The notes: generated from the sequence alone by a model not told the origin. DNA of 64,000 nucleotides from Chloroflexi bacterium GWB2_49_20 (GCA_001796335.1 MGMF01000026.1:62001-126000), one strand, 5' to 3'; shown: positions 46,090-54,540, counted from the stretch's first letter. A program made the numbers and translations.

Positions 46090-46925
46090 GCGGCGGCACA
46101 CAATTTGCCTATAGGCAGGGCAAGTCATTCATGCACGGCCTGGACCCAATATCAAAAATGATCTGGTTAGGGTGCATGAGTATGTTGATCATATTGCTGA
46201 ATATTGCCTGGATTCAACTTATTACTTTTGGTGTCATACTCATTATGGCTTTGACCCTTGCGCGTTTATCGCCTGGCTTTATCTGGCGGTTTTCACGATA
46301 TATTTACCTTTTAGGTGGAATGATGTTTGTACTACAAATGTTTTTTGTACAAGGTGACCAAACATTGTTCTTATTGGGTCCATTGAGAGCCTCTATTCGC
46401 GGGGCTTTGATCGGCGCCGCGGCTGGTTTTCGTGTCATCAACCTCGCCAGTACTTCAATGATCTTCCTGGTGACAACAGCTCCGCGTGATTTAGCTATTA
46501 GTGCCCATGAGAAGTTAAAATTACCGGCTAGGGCTACACAGGCTTTATTCCTTGCGTTACGATTTTTACCTTTGTTGGAAGAAGAATATGCAGATCTTTC
46601 TGCAGCCCATACGGTCAGGGGAGCAGGGGCAGGCAAAAGCCTGAAAGATCGAGTCCAACGTATGGGACGTTTTACGGTACCCTTCCTTTTTGGAGCACTG
46701 CGACGAGCACAGACGACAGGATTAGCTATGGATTCAAAAGCCTTTGGAGCATATCCTACAAAGGTTTTTTACCACCAGGTTAGGTATCCTCTGAAAGGGA
46801 AAGTTTTCGCAATGCTTTGGGTCCTATTGTTGATATTATCCATTTACCTCCTCGCTTCAGGAAAGTTAGTGATTATTGGTGATTTGCGTCTGGCTTTCCA
46901 GGTTTTAATCGCCCAGGTGGTTTGA
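46086..46925 (+). CDS. ECF transporter transmembrane (T) component (YkoC-like)
   Basis: 279 residues. About five to six membrane segments, and the coupling region AHTVRGAGAGKSLKDRV with A-R-G type motifs that contact the ATPase, then MDSKAFGAYP. It joins the YkoE-like and YkoD-like subunits in one transporter. It starts inside the stop codon of the ATPase gene. Confidence 0.9.
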   Translation: MSGGTQFAYRQGKSFMHGLDPISKMIWLGCMSMLIILLNIAWIQLITFGVILIMALTLARLSPGFIWRFSRYIYLLGGMMFVLQMFFVQGDQTLFLLGPLRASIRGALIGAAAGFRVINLASTSMIFLVTTAPRDLAISAHEKLKLPARATQALFLALRFLPLLEEEYADLSAAHTVRGAGAGKSLKDRVQRMGRFTVPFLFGALRRAQTTGLAMDSKAFGAYPTKVFYHQVRYPLKGKVFAMLWVLLLILSIYLLASGKLVIIGDLRLAFQVLIAQVV

Positions 46926-46999
46926 TCTAGTAATATTCAGGCCAATTATTTAAGCAGTACTCATGAAGTTGATGATCCTTGTATTTCGGAGGACATAAG

Positions 47000-47989
47000 A
47001 TGATCAAAAGTGGAATCGGGATTAACCAATCGCCAGGAGTAAAAGTACAGCAGATGGTTGAAATCTGCCAGGAAGCTGAGCATTTTGGATACGACAGCTG
47101 CTGGGCAGCCGACCAGGGATTGGATACTCGGGATATTTTTGTCACTCTGGCAGCAATTGCCCAAAAAACAACCACTTTACGTCTGGGGACCGGTATCACC
47201 CATCCATTTACTCGACACCCAGCGGTGACTGCTTCAGCGATAGCCAGCTTGGACGAGTTATCTGGAGGGCGGGCTTTTCTGGGTGTCAGTGCTGGTGGCA
47301 TTGACACCTTTATCCCATTGGGTGTGGATCGCCCCAAACCGGTCGCTGCAACGCGTGAAATGATCCAGATTTCCCGAGCCCTATTTAAGAATGAGGCGGT
47401 GAATTTCGATGGGGAGTTGTTTCACTTGAAAGGTGCCCGCATCGATTCCGGTCGATCGGATATCGAGATCTGGATGGCTGCCAGAGGACCCAAGATGATC
47501 GCCTTGGGTGGTGAAATGGCGGATGGAATCCTTGTAGATTTCATCCACAAGGATTTCCTGCAGGATTTTATTGACCAGATTCAAGTGGGTGCCAAAATCT
47601 CAGGCAAGAAGCCTAAGATCTGCTATTCAACTATGATTGTTACGAATGAAAGGGCGTTGGAAGAAGTCCGACCCCTTATGTTCTATCGATTGTTGGAACC
47701 ACCACAAAATGTTAGGGAAGCTATTCACCTGACTCAGGAAGATACGGAGAGCTTGCGCCGAGAAGCTGCCCGTGGAGGTTTGCTTGCAGCTGGCAAGCTG
47801 ATCAAAGATGAATGGGTGGAACCTTTTGTCTTTATGGGTTCAATTGAAAAATGCGCAACTGAACTAACACAATTCATAAAGAAGTACAAAATCGACGAGT
47901 TCATGTTGCCCATTATGGGTGTCGAATCAGCCCCTGAGATTATGTCGGATGTGGCTAAAGTGATGACACTTGTAAATAATGGTAGTTGA
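47000..47989 (+). CDS. LLM-class (Mer-like) F420-dependent oxidoreductase 2
   Basis: 329 residues from the ATG at 47000, preceded by GGAGGA. GTGITHPFTRHPAVTASAIASLDELSGGRAFLGVSAGG closely follows the methylene-tetrahydromethanopterin reductase pattern, and IEIWMAARGPKMIALGGEMADGILVDF completes the F420 site. The enzyme may oxidise a methyl- or methylene-carrier, or a substrate-derived group, with F420. Encoded between the transporter and AOR 2, it belongs to the same transcription unit by spacing (74 bases after, 36 before). Confidence 0.87.
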   Translation: MIKSGIGINQSPGVKVQQMVEICQEAEHFGYDSCWAADQGLDTRDIFVTLAAIAQKTTTLRLGTGITHPFTRHPAVTASAIASLDELSGGRAFLGVSAGGIDTFIPLGVDRPKPVAATREMIQISRALFKNEAVNFDGELFHLKGARIDSGRSDIEIWMAARGPKMIALGGEMADGILVDFIHKDFLQDFIDQIQVGAKISGKKPKICYSTMIVTNERALEEVRPLMFYRLLEPPQNVREAIHLTQEDTESLRREAARGGLLAAGKLIKDEWVEPFVFMGSIEKCATELTQFIKKYKIDEFMLPIMGVESAPEIMSDVAKVMTLVNNGS

Positions 47990-48025
47990 GCAAGTTTTTA
48001 ACAAGGTTAAGAGGCGGAGGTAGAA

Positions 48026-49930
48026 GTGGCCATCACAGCATTTGTGGATCTGTCAACCGGATCAATACGGTACGAAAAAACCGATCCAATTCTAAAAGAA
48101 CATTACCTGGGTGGTCGGGGGATAGGTGCCAAGCTTCTTTTTGATCTCGTAGGTCCGAGTGTTGAACCTTTTGATCCAGAGAATTACCTGATATTTACTA
48201 CAGGCCCTTTGAGCGGAACCTCCTGGCCATTGGCATCCCGCTATCATGTTACCTTCAAATCACCCGAGACCAATGCTTACGGGTACGCCAATTCAGGTGG
48301 GCATTTTGGTCCAGAACTGGCAAGAGCAGGATTCGATGTTTTAGCTGTAACCGGACAATCCCAGACACAAGTTTACCTGCAAATCAAGGATGAGAAGATC
48401 GAGATTCTGCCTGCGGATAAACTCTGGGGGAAGACGGTGAGCCAGGTACAAGAAACACTCCTCGGTGCAGATTCAAAAAATGGTAAAAGCGGGCGGATCC
48501 TTTGCATTGGACCAGCAGGAGAACATCTTGTACGGATTTCAGCGATCATGAACGATTATTCACGCGCTGCAGCCCGCGGTGGACCGGGAGCTGTGATGGG
48601 ATCAAAAAACCTGAAGGCGATCCACGTAAAAGGTAGACGACATATCCAAACCGATCCGGATTTTATTACAGAATTGCGTACCACCAGCAAACACCTTTTT
48701 CAGGATCCCAAAAATCGCTTTATTAAGGCGGATGGTACGGTTTTTCTTATGCGACCCAAGAATATGACCGGTGATCTGCCTGCGAAAAACCACCAGCTGT
48801 CACAAGTGCCATTTATTGATGATATTGATGCCGAAGCGCTCAATTGCTATCGAATCGACCAACCGGGCTGTGAGATGTGTGTGATCAAATGCTCAAGGAT
48901 ATCGCAAGTAAAGGAAGGTCCATACGCGGTGGAAGTGGAAGGACCAGAATATGAAACAACGGATGCACTTGGCCCGATGTGCTGGAATGGGAATCCTGAA
49001 GTGATCATGAAAGCCAATGCTCTTTGTAATGAATTTGGTCTGGATACAATTTCTACTGGTGTAACAATTGCTTTTGCAATGGAATGCCACCAAAATGGTT
49101 TACTTAACGATTCAGATTTAACCTTGGAATGGGGAGATCCACAAACCATTCTAGGGTTAATTAAAAAAATATCCCTTCGGGAAGGAATTGGAGATATTTT
49201 AGCAGATGGGGTTAAACGTGCAGCAGCTAAAATTGGTGGCAGAGCAGGGTATTTTGCAATGCATGTCAAAGGACTTGAAATGCCTCGTCAGGAACCTCGT
49301 TTCTCTAAGGGATTTGGGTTGGGGCATGCAACTTCCAACCGTGGTGCAGACCATCTTTATGGATTGCCAGCGATTGATCTGGGTGGAAACTGGGAATTGG
49401 CGCGCAAAGTCTTTCCTGCCGAAATTGTGGATCGTTTGATGGATCCGGATGATGAGTCTTTCAAGCCGGATATGTTGGTTTATGGGGAACATTATTGTGC
49501 GGTGACCGATGCAATAGGTGTATGCAAATTCAGCACGGTGCAGGAATACAGTTTGCTTCCTGAAGATTTCGTTCCAGGGTTAAGAGCTCTTGGTATCGAT
49601 GTCACCACAGAGAAATTGGTAGAAATTGGTGAAAGGATTATCAATCTTGAACGACTCTACAATGTTCGTCAGGAATTTGATAGATCTGATGACCAACTTC
49701 CCAGGCGTTTCATTGAAGAACCTCTGACATTACGTGCCAATGTGACTGATCCCGAGACAAACCGTACAGTATTAGGGGAAGTAATTCGAGTTGGACATAT
49801 AAATGATTTTGATGCCATGCTTGATCGCTATTATGATTTGCGGGGTTGGAGCCGCAATGGTCGGCCAACAGAAGCGACCCTCGAAAGATTAGGGTTGATG
49901 AAAGAATCAAAAGGAATCTTGCTTGAATAA
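48026..49930 (+). CDS. Aldehyde:ferredoxin oxidoreductase family protein 2
   Basis: 634 residues from a GTG start with GGCGGAGG upstream. Same family as AOR 1: GGRGIGAKLLFDL, CEMCVIKC (about 282-289) and a later cysteine near 500 (AIGVCKF). No polyferredoxin or MoaD is encoded beside it, so it may share the AOR 1 partners. Two different AORs in one island suggest two aldehyde-level intermediates, or one AOR used for another oxidation. Confidence 0.93.
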   Translation: MAITAFVDLSTGSIRYEKTDPILKEHYLGGRGIGAKLLFDLVGPSVEPFDPENYLIFTTGPLSGTSWPLASRYHVTFKSPETNAYGYANSGGHFGPELARAGFDVLAVTGQSQTQVYLQIKDEKIEILPADKLWGKTVSQVQETLLGADSKNGKSGRILCIGPAGEHLVRISAIMNDYSRAAARGGPGAVMGSKNLKAIHVKGRRHIQTDPDFITELRTTSKHLFQDPKNRFIKADGTVFLMRPKNMTGDLPAKNHQLSQVPFIDDIDAEALNCYRIDQPGCEMCVIKCSRISQVKEGPYAVEVEGPEYETTDALGPMCWNGNPEVIMKANALCNEFGLDTISTGVTIAFAMECHQNGLLNDSDLTLEWGDPQTILGLIKKISLREGIGDILADGVKRAAAKIGGRAGYFAMHVKGLEMPRQEPRFSKGFGLGHATSNRGADHLYGLPAIDLGGNWELARKVFPAEIVDRLMDPDDESFKPDMLVYGEHYCAVTDAIGVCKFSTVQEYSLLPEDFVPGLRALGIDVTTEKLVEIGERIINLERLYNVRQEFDRSDDQLPRRFIEEPLTLRANVTDPETNRTVLGEVIRVGHINDFDAMLDRYYDLRGWSRNGRPTEATLERLGLMKESKGILLE

Positions 49931-50051
49931 ATGCAAAGGTTTTTAATTGCATTTAATGATCGGTCATTATCGTTATGTTGCTCTACTGAAAAAATCATTA
50001 ACTGAAAGTGGAAGCATATCTTTAATAAATAGAACAAAGGAGAATTAAACC

Positions 50052-50585
50052 TTGATTGGGGAACGAATTAAAAAGCGACGAGTTGAATTGGGGCTAAGCC
50101 TCAGAGATTTGGCTGAAATCATAAGTATGACAGCCGGCTATCTTAGCCGGGTCGAAAATGATCAGGTTTCCCCTTCTTTGGATGCCTTGCAAGCGATTGC
50201 GCAAGCATTACAGGTACCCATGTTTTTTTTCCTGAACTCTGGCCCCTTAGATCCGATAATAAGGGAAGGATCACGGAGAGTTCTTTATTTCCCAGACTCA
50301 AAAATTGGTTACGAATTACTTACCCCTGATCTTGTTCACCAGATGATGTGTTTGATGATCCGAATGGAACCAGGTGTAAAGAGGATAACCGTTCCACTGG
50401 CCAAGCCGAACGAACAATGGATGTTCGTGATTAAAGGGAGTTTGGAGATTGATATCGACGGAACTGTTTATACTCTTCACCCTGGAGATAGCATTTATTA
50501 CGATGGCAACTTATTGCGAGATTTCTCCTCCGTCGGACAAGAGGAACTGGAACTTATTTGTTGCATTACCCCGCCAGCTCTGTGA
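50052..50585 (+). CDS. XRE-family regulator with C-terminal cupin domain (2)
   Basis: 177 residues from a TTG start with AAAGGAG 10 bases upstream. HTH_3 at about 3-58 (LGLSLRDLAEIISMTAGYLSRVENDQVSPSLDALQAI), cupin at about 105-172 (LEIDIDGTVYTLHPGDSIYYDGNLLRDF). It shares the architecture of the first XRE-cupin protein and precedes amidohydrolase 2 by 60 bases. It is likely a substrate-responsive regulator of the right part of the island. Confidence 0.9.
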   Translation: MIGERIKKRRVELGLSLRDLAEIISMTAGYLSRVENDQVSPSLDALQAIAQALQVPMFFFLNSGPLDPIIREGSRRVLYFPDSKIGYELLTPDLVHQMMCLMIRMEPGVKRITVPLAKPNEQWMFVIKGSLEIDIDGTVYTLHPGDSIYYDGNLLRDFSSVGQEELELICCITPPAL

Positions 50586-50645
50586 TTTACCTTGGGTTCA
50601 CAACAATTAATAAATATATAATTAGGAAATAACGGAGACATAAAC

Positions 50646-52025
50646 TTGGATTCATTACTTATTTTCAATGGATTTGTAATGCCTTTTCGAAAAAACGCCA
50701 TGGAAGTTTTCAATCCGGGCTATGTATTTATACGCGGGAATAGAATCGAATGTGTTGAAGAAGGTGATCCTCCTCAGGTTCTGGTCCAAGAAGCTGACCA
50801 AATAATTGATGCAAGAGGAAAAGCGGTCATTCCTGGATTGATCAATGCACACACACACCTTTTCCAGACTTTCTTGCGCGGTTTGGCAGATGATAAGCCG
50901 TTGCTCCGCTGGTTGGAAACTGCAATTTGGCCAGGTGGATTGGCCATGACAGAAGAGGATTTTTATCTTTCTGCACTTTTAGGTTTTGTAGAGAACCTAA
51001 AATGCGGGGCAACTTCTGTATTGAATCAGGATTATATGCAGAGTTCCACAAGAAATATGGATATGATTGCCGAAGCAGCCCATAACAGTGGCGCTCGCGT
51101 TTTGCTGGCACGCGGTTTTGCTGACCGCGACCCCTATCATCCTAAGTTTCAAGAACCGACATATCAGGTACTTCATGAGACCGAGCGCCTTGTGAAGGAT
51201 TGGAATCAACGAGATGGTGGAATGGTACGTGTTGAATTTGGACCATTGATTCCCTGGGGATGCAAGGAGGAGACCTTAAAGAGTATCAACCAACTGGCAA
51301 AGGATTGGGATGTAGGCGTCCATATTCATCTGAGCGAGACTCAACCGGAAGTCCAGATGAGTATAGAAGAGTACGGAGTTACTCCTGGACATTGGTTGCA
51401 TGATATCGGAGTACTGAATGAGCGTTGGCAACTAGTCCATGGTGTATGGCTTGAAGAGGAAGAAATGGATATGATTGCAGACGCAGGCAGCGTAATCGTT
51501 CATTGCCCGGTGAGCAACATGTATCTGGCTTCCGGCATTCCAAGTGTAACAAAGTGGCTTCAGCGTGGTATTCCGATTGCGTTAGGCACTGATGGTCCGG
51601 GTTCAAACAACTCACAAGACATGTTGGAAGTATTGAAGTTCACTGCTTGCTTACAAAAAATTGGTACGATGGATGCTATGGCACTGATGCCAGAAGATAT
51701 CCTTGAAATGAACTACAAAGGCGGCAGACTTGCTATGGGGTTGGATGGAAAAATCGGGTCATTGCACCCGGGATTATTTGCAGATATCACAATCGTAGAT
51801 TTGATGCGTCCACATATAGCTCCTGTTCACTCTCCACAATCTGCCTTGGTTTACAATGCCAATGGAAATGATGTGGACACTGTAATAGTAAACGGGAAAA
51901 TTCTTTTACAGGGTGGAAAGGTATTAGGTATAGACGAAAGCAAGCTTATGGAGGATTGCCAGAAGGCGGCAGAAGCCATGCTTGATCGGGCAGGAATCAA
52001 AACAGGGATAAGTGAAACAGCCTAA
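50646..52025 (+). CDS. Amidohydrolase 2 (TrzN/AtzA/methylthioadenosine-deaminase-like)
   Basis: 459 residues from a TTG start with GGAG 8 bases upstream. Metal ligands: H69 and H71 (NAHTHLFQ), His of HIHLSET, His of LVHGVWL and Asp of ALGTDGPG. The HLSE plus GTDG pattern marks the subgroup of adenosine/SAH deaminases and s-triazine hydrolases. It probably removes an amino or other leaving group from a ring carbon of a nitrogen heterocycle. It is the last gene of the island before the tRNA-derived repeat. Confidence 0.87.
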   Translation: MDSLLIFNGFVMPFRKNAMEVFNPGYVFIRGNRIECVEEGDPPQVLVQEADQIIDARGKAVIPGLINAHTHLFQTFLRGLADDKPLLRWLETAIWPGGLAMTEEDFYLSALLGFVENLKCGATSVLNQDYMQSSTRNMDMIAEAAHNSGARVLLARGFADRDPYHPKFQEPTYQVLHETERLVKDWNQRDGGMVRVEFGPLIPWGCKEETLKSINQLAKDWDVGVHIHLSETQPEVQMSIEEYGVTPGHWLHDIGVLNERWQLVHGVWLEEEEMDMIADAGSVIVHCPVSNMYLASGIPSVTKWLQRGIPIALGTDGPGSNNSQDMLEVLKFTACLQKIGTMDAMALMPEDILEMNYKGGRLAMGLDGKIGSLHPGLFADITIVDLMRPHIAPVHSPQSALVYNANGNDVDTVIVNGKILLQGGKVLGIDESKLMEDCQKAAEAMLDRAGIKTGISETA

Positions 52026-52173
52026 CTTGTATCATTTAATAATTGAATTCTAGGTTAAGGTCGAAACACTATAAATTTCGTATGAATATCGTGTTATTGA
52101 GATTGTGAGAATACTTGAAAAACTTCAATTGTAATTCACCAAAATATATATTAAGTTTTATTAATATCCTCCT

Positions 52174-52243
52174 GCCGCAAGGCTGTGATGGTTCGATCCC
52201 ATATAAAGAATAAAAAGGCAAAATCTGGCTAAATATCCCTTAT
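52174..52243 (+). repeat. Right copy of the tRNA-Leu 3'-end repeat (putative attR/attB remnant)
   Basis: Starts with GCCGCAAGGCTGTGA, identical to the tRNA variable/T-arm region at 30230, and continues into the downstream flank (CATATAAAGAATA...). It lacks the acceptor-stem part, so it is not a functional tRNA. It is in the same orientation as tRNA-Leu, 22 kb away, and 345 bases before the integrase stop. Confidence 0.7.
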
Positions 52244-52310
52244 CTAGGAATTTTTCTTTTAAAATTCGGCCAATATATTCTGCCCCTACTTACTACTCAA
52301 AATAATCAAA

Positions 52311-52347
52311 GAATAATATTAGCTACCCTAGTCCAAAGATATTAGAA
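52311..52347. repeat. 37-bp direct repeat, copy 1
   Basis: Begins GAATAATATTAGCTACCCTA and ends AGATATTAGAA; identical to 52576-52612. It duplicates the last eight codons and stop of the integrase without the rest of the gene. Confidence 0.9.
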
Positions 52348-52574
52348 CCTGAGTTTATCATTTGACCTATTTTTACCCAATTTTACGGGTAAAAAGGAGT
52401 TTTTTGGGACACTAAGCAATTTAACCCCAATACAGGTGACAGCTATCTGTAAATTTCTGGTGTCAGGATACTAATTCGAGAAAATTAGGAGTTTTTGGCT
52501 GAACCATACATCCCATACGAGGTGAAATCTGTGAAAATTGGCTTGGTTCGGGACACTAGGATGATAAACTCAGG
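52348..52574. mobile_element. 227-bp segment with 14-bp terminal inverted repeats (MITE- or excision-scar-like)
   Basis: CCTGAGTTTATCAT (52348-52361) and ATGATAAACTCAGG (52561-52574) are perfect inverted repeats. The segment contains no gene and is flanked on both sides by the 37-bp direct repeat. The flanking repeat is much longer than usual target duplications, so its origin is unclear. Confidence 0.55.
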
Positions 52575-52575
52575 A

Positions 52576-52612
52576 GAATAATATTAGCTACCCTAGTCCA
52601 AAGATATTAGAA
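52576..52612. repeat. 37-bp direct repeat, copy 2, overlapping integrase 3' end
   Basis: Identical to copy 1. It includes the integrase stop codon at 52588-52590 and the codons for NSNIFGLG. Confidence 0.9.
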
Positions 52613-53550
52613 TTATCAACAGGCCCTGCTCGTCGGTGAGCAGCTTCTGTATCCTGATAAGTTTGTTTTAAGTAGCGCTGTAAGACCGTGATCCCCTCAT
52701 GTCCCATCAATTTTGCAAGTGTGTATAGATCAGTTCCATTCCGGAGCATAGATAATGCAAAGGCTCTCCGGAAATCATGTGGGGATGGTTCTACCACCTT
52801 CGCTTCAGAAGCCCTTCGACGAAGGACAGCTCGCAGTCCATCATACTTCAATCTCTCAGAACCATAACGAGGATCGGATACCCACAATGCAGAGTTATTA
52901 TCATCGCGATGTTTAAGGTACTTTCTCAGTGCTCGCCGGGAATATTTTCCCAGATAAACCTGTCGCGGCTTACTCCCCTTGCCTTGTCGGATAAGAATAT
53001 CTCCTCGCGCCTGGTTTATATCATCCAGGTCAACATCGAGCAGCTCATTTGCGCGTGCTCCGGTATCTAGCAGGCAGAGTAATAAGGCTGCATCTCTGTC
53101 TCCCGTGAAGGTGCCTTTCTCACAGGTTTTGACCATACTAGCGACATTCTCAAATGACACTGGCTCCAGGGGATCTGTTGGTACCTTGGGTGCTCTTACT
53201 TTACCGATAGGATTTGACCAAAAAGATGGCTCTACCTCATCATCATACCAATTCAGGAAAGCACGCAGGGCTCTAAATGCTGCATGCCTTCCACCGGGAT
53301 TGTGCCCAGTGGTCTCCAGGAAAAGCAAATATTGCCGGATCATGGTAGGTGTTATTTGGCTGATGCGATCGACCGCAATTGCTTCACAGTATCCAATGAA
53401 GAGTTTTAGCTTCTTACTATAAAAATAGATCGTGCCTTCTGCAGCCCCGCGTGCCTTTCGGTCATTCAAGAAGGCTTCCGCCCACACTAATAATGAATCA
53501 TCAAAAGCTGAAGTATATTTTGTTTGTACGTTTTCGATAATTTTTGCCAT
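52588..53550 (-). CDS. Tyrosine recombinase/integrase 1
   Basis: 320 residues. Core-binding SAM-like domain (about 17-105) and catalytic domain (about 130-310) with R166 (GARANEL), K191 (GKGSKPR), H258 and R261 (HDFRR), H284 (MGHEG) and Y293 (LQRYL). All six catalytic positions are present, so it should be active. It resembles Xer-type integrases of integrative elements. It points toward the tRNA-derived repeat and carries the 37-bp direct repeat in its last codons. Confidence 0.93.
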   Translation of the reverse strand: MAKIIENVQTKYTSAFDDSLLVWAEAFLNDRKARGAAEGTIYFYSKKLKLFIGYCEAIAVDRISQITPTMIRQYLLFLETTGHNPGGRHAAFRALRAFLNWYDDEVEPSFWSNPIGKVRAPKVPTDPLEPVSFENVASMVKTCEKGTFTGDRDAALLLCLLDTGARANELLDVDLDDINQARGDILIRQGKGSKPRQVYLGKYSRRALRKYLKHRDDNNSALWVSDPRYGSERLKYDGLRAVLRRRASEAKVVEPSPHDFRRAFALSMLRNGTDLYTLAKLMGHEGITVLQRYLKQTYQDTEAAHRRAGPVDNSNIFGLG

Positions 53551-53747
53551 ATTTATTTAACTACCCTGACGATCACATATTGAAGCATGACCCTGGCTTA
53601 ATCGTACTTTGACCTACGATCATCCTAAATACCAGAAGATTGCCCGGCATTCAGAACCTTGCTCATTCAGACTGGCTTTTTCACTCAGCCTTTCGCATGA
53701 AGTTCGTTGATTATTTGCTGCACAACGGTAGGTTGATCTATTTTCAA

Positions 53748-54518
53748 TCATTCAATCACCTCGATGCCCTGGTCCGTACGACGGATCTTTCCAGCCTTCT
53801 CCAACTGCTCCAGGTAGCTGTAGATCGTCTGCCGGGAGACATTCAACAAGCGGGCAACATCACTGATCCCCAGGCTTGGATTTGTATGATAGATGTCAAG
53901 TAACCTGTCCAGCCGGCTGTCCAATTTTGCTTTTCTTCCAGCCTGTAATTTGTTTAGATTCATGTCCAACTGCCCATTTTTTGACAGCATATCTGACAGG
54001 GATGCTTGACCAGGAACCTGTAAATCTTGACGTCTATTGCTGGAACTCGCTTGACGTTCTGCTCTTCGATCCGCTTTCTCATTTGCGATCTTCTGAATAC
54101 GATCCTGATAATTCTTGCGCAATGCTATCTCGGTAACCCCAACCAGGCTGAGCAAGGGGAAGATAGCCGGCGCTACCAGCGACCAGGCGGGTTGAATGTC
54201 CAACACGATCGTTAGAAAGACCGCCACCACGAAGTAGATCAAGATCAAGAATACTGCCAGCCCAAAAGGTGCCGGCGGATCATTCTTGCGCCTGTTCTGG
54301 TTGAATTGATAGAGATCCAAAGCGGTTGCACAGGTCACCAATCCAAGCGACTCGATCACAGCCCCTGCCAGTATCCCAATTGCGACCGGCCATTCCAGAT
54401 GCTCCACAGTAGCCCGGCCTACCAGAAAGGCTGTGGGAATAGGTGCAAACCATGGTGCGATCTTTGCCACCAGGTCGATCACATTGTTTTCAAAATTATC
54501 AATCTTGCATCGATCCAT
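53748..54518 (-). CDS. Membrane-anchored helix-turn-helix protein of the integrative element
   Basis: 256 residues from MDRCKIDNF, with AAGGTGA 4 bases upstream on the minus strand. Four hydrophobic segments (about 30-135) come first, then a charged, arginine-rich linker (about 140-185) and a C-terminal winged helix-turn-helix (about 200-256, LGISDVARLLNVSRQTIYSYLEQLEKAGKIRR). It could regulate transcription at the membrane or help to partition or position the element. I do not recognise a named family. The PrimPol gene ends 22 bases upstream. Confidence 0.75.
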   Translation of the reverse strand: MDRCKIDNFENNVIDLVAKIAPWFAPIPTAFLVGRATVEHLEWPVAIGILAGAVIESLGLVTCATALDLYQFNQNRRKNDPPAPFGLAVFLILIYFVVAVFLTIVLDIQPAWSLVAPAIFPLLSLVGVTEIALRKNYQDRIQKIANEKADRRAERQASSSNRRQDLQVPGQASLSDMLSKNGQLDMNLNKLQAGRKAKLDSRLDRLLDIYHTNPSLGISDVARLLNVSRQTIYSYLEQLEKAGKIRRTDQGIEVIE

Positions 54519-54540
54519 TTTCACCTTATATAATGAGCGG

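Larger units (their letters stand above)
52026..52587. other. 562-bp noncoding junction between island and integrative element
   Basis: Holds the degraded tRNA-Leu repeat (52174-52243), a 37-bp direct repeat whose second copy covers the 3' end of the integrase gene, and a 14-bp terminal inverted repeat pair. GGGACACTA also occurs twice here. I see no gene in this stretch. Confidence 0.75.

Noticed and set aside
52174-52243. A second tRNA-Leu gene
   Set aside because: Only the variable arm, T arm and flank are present; the anticodon arm and both acceptor strands are missing.
52311-52612. Target-site duplication of an ordinary transposon
   Set aside because: 37 bases is far longer than known target duplications, and no transposase is encoded; I keep it as an unexplained repeat structure.
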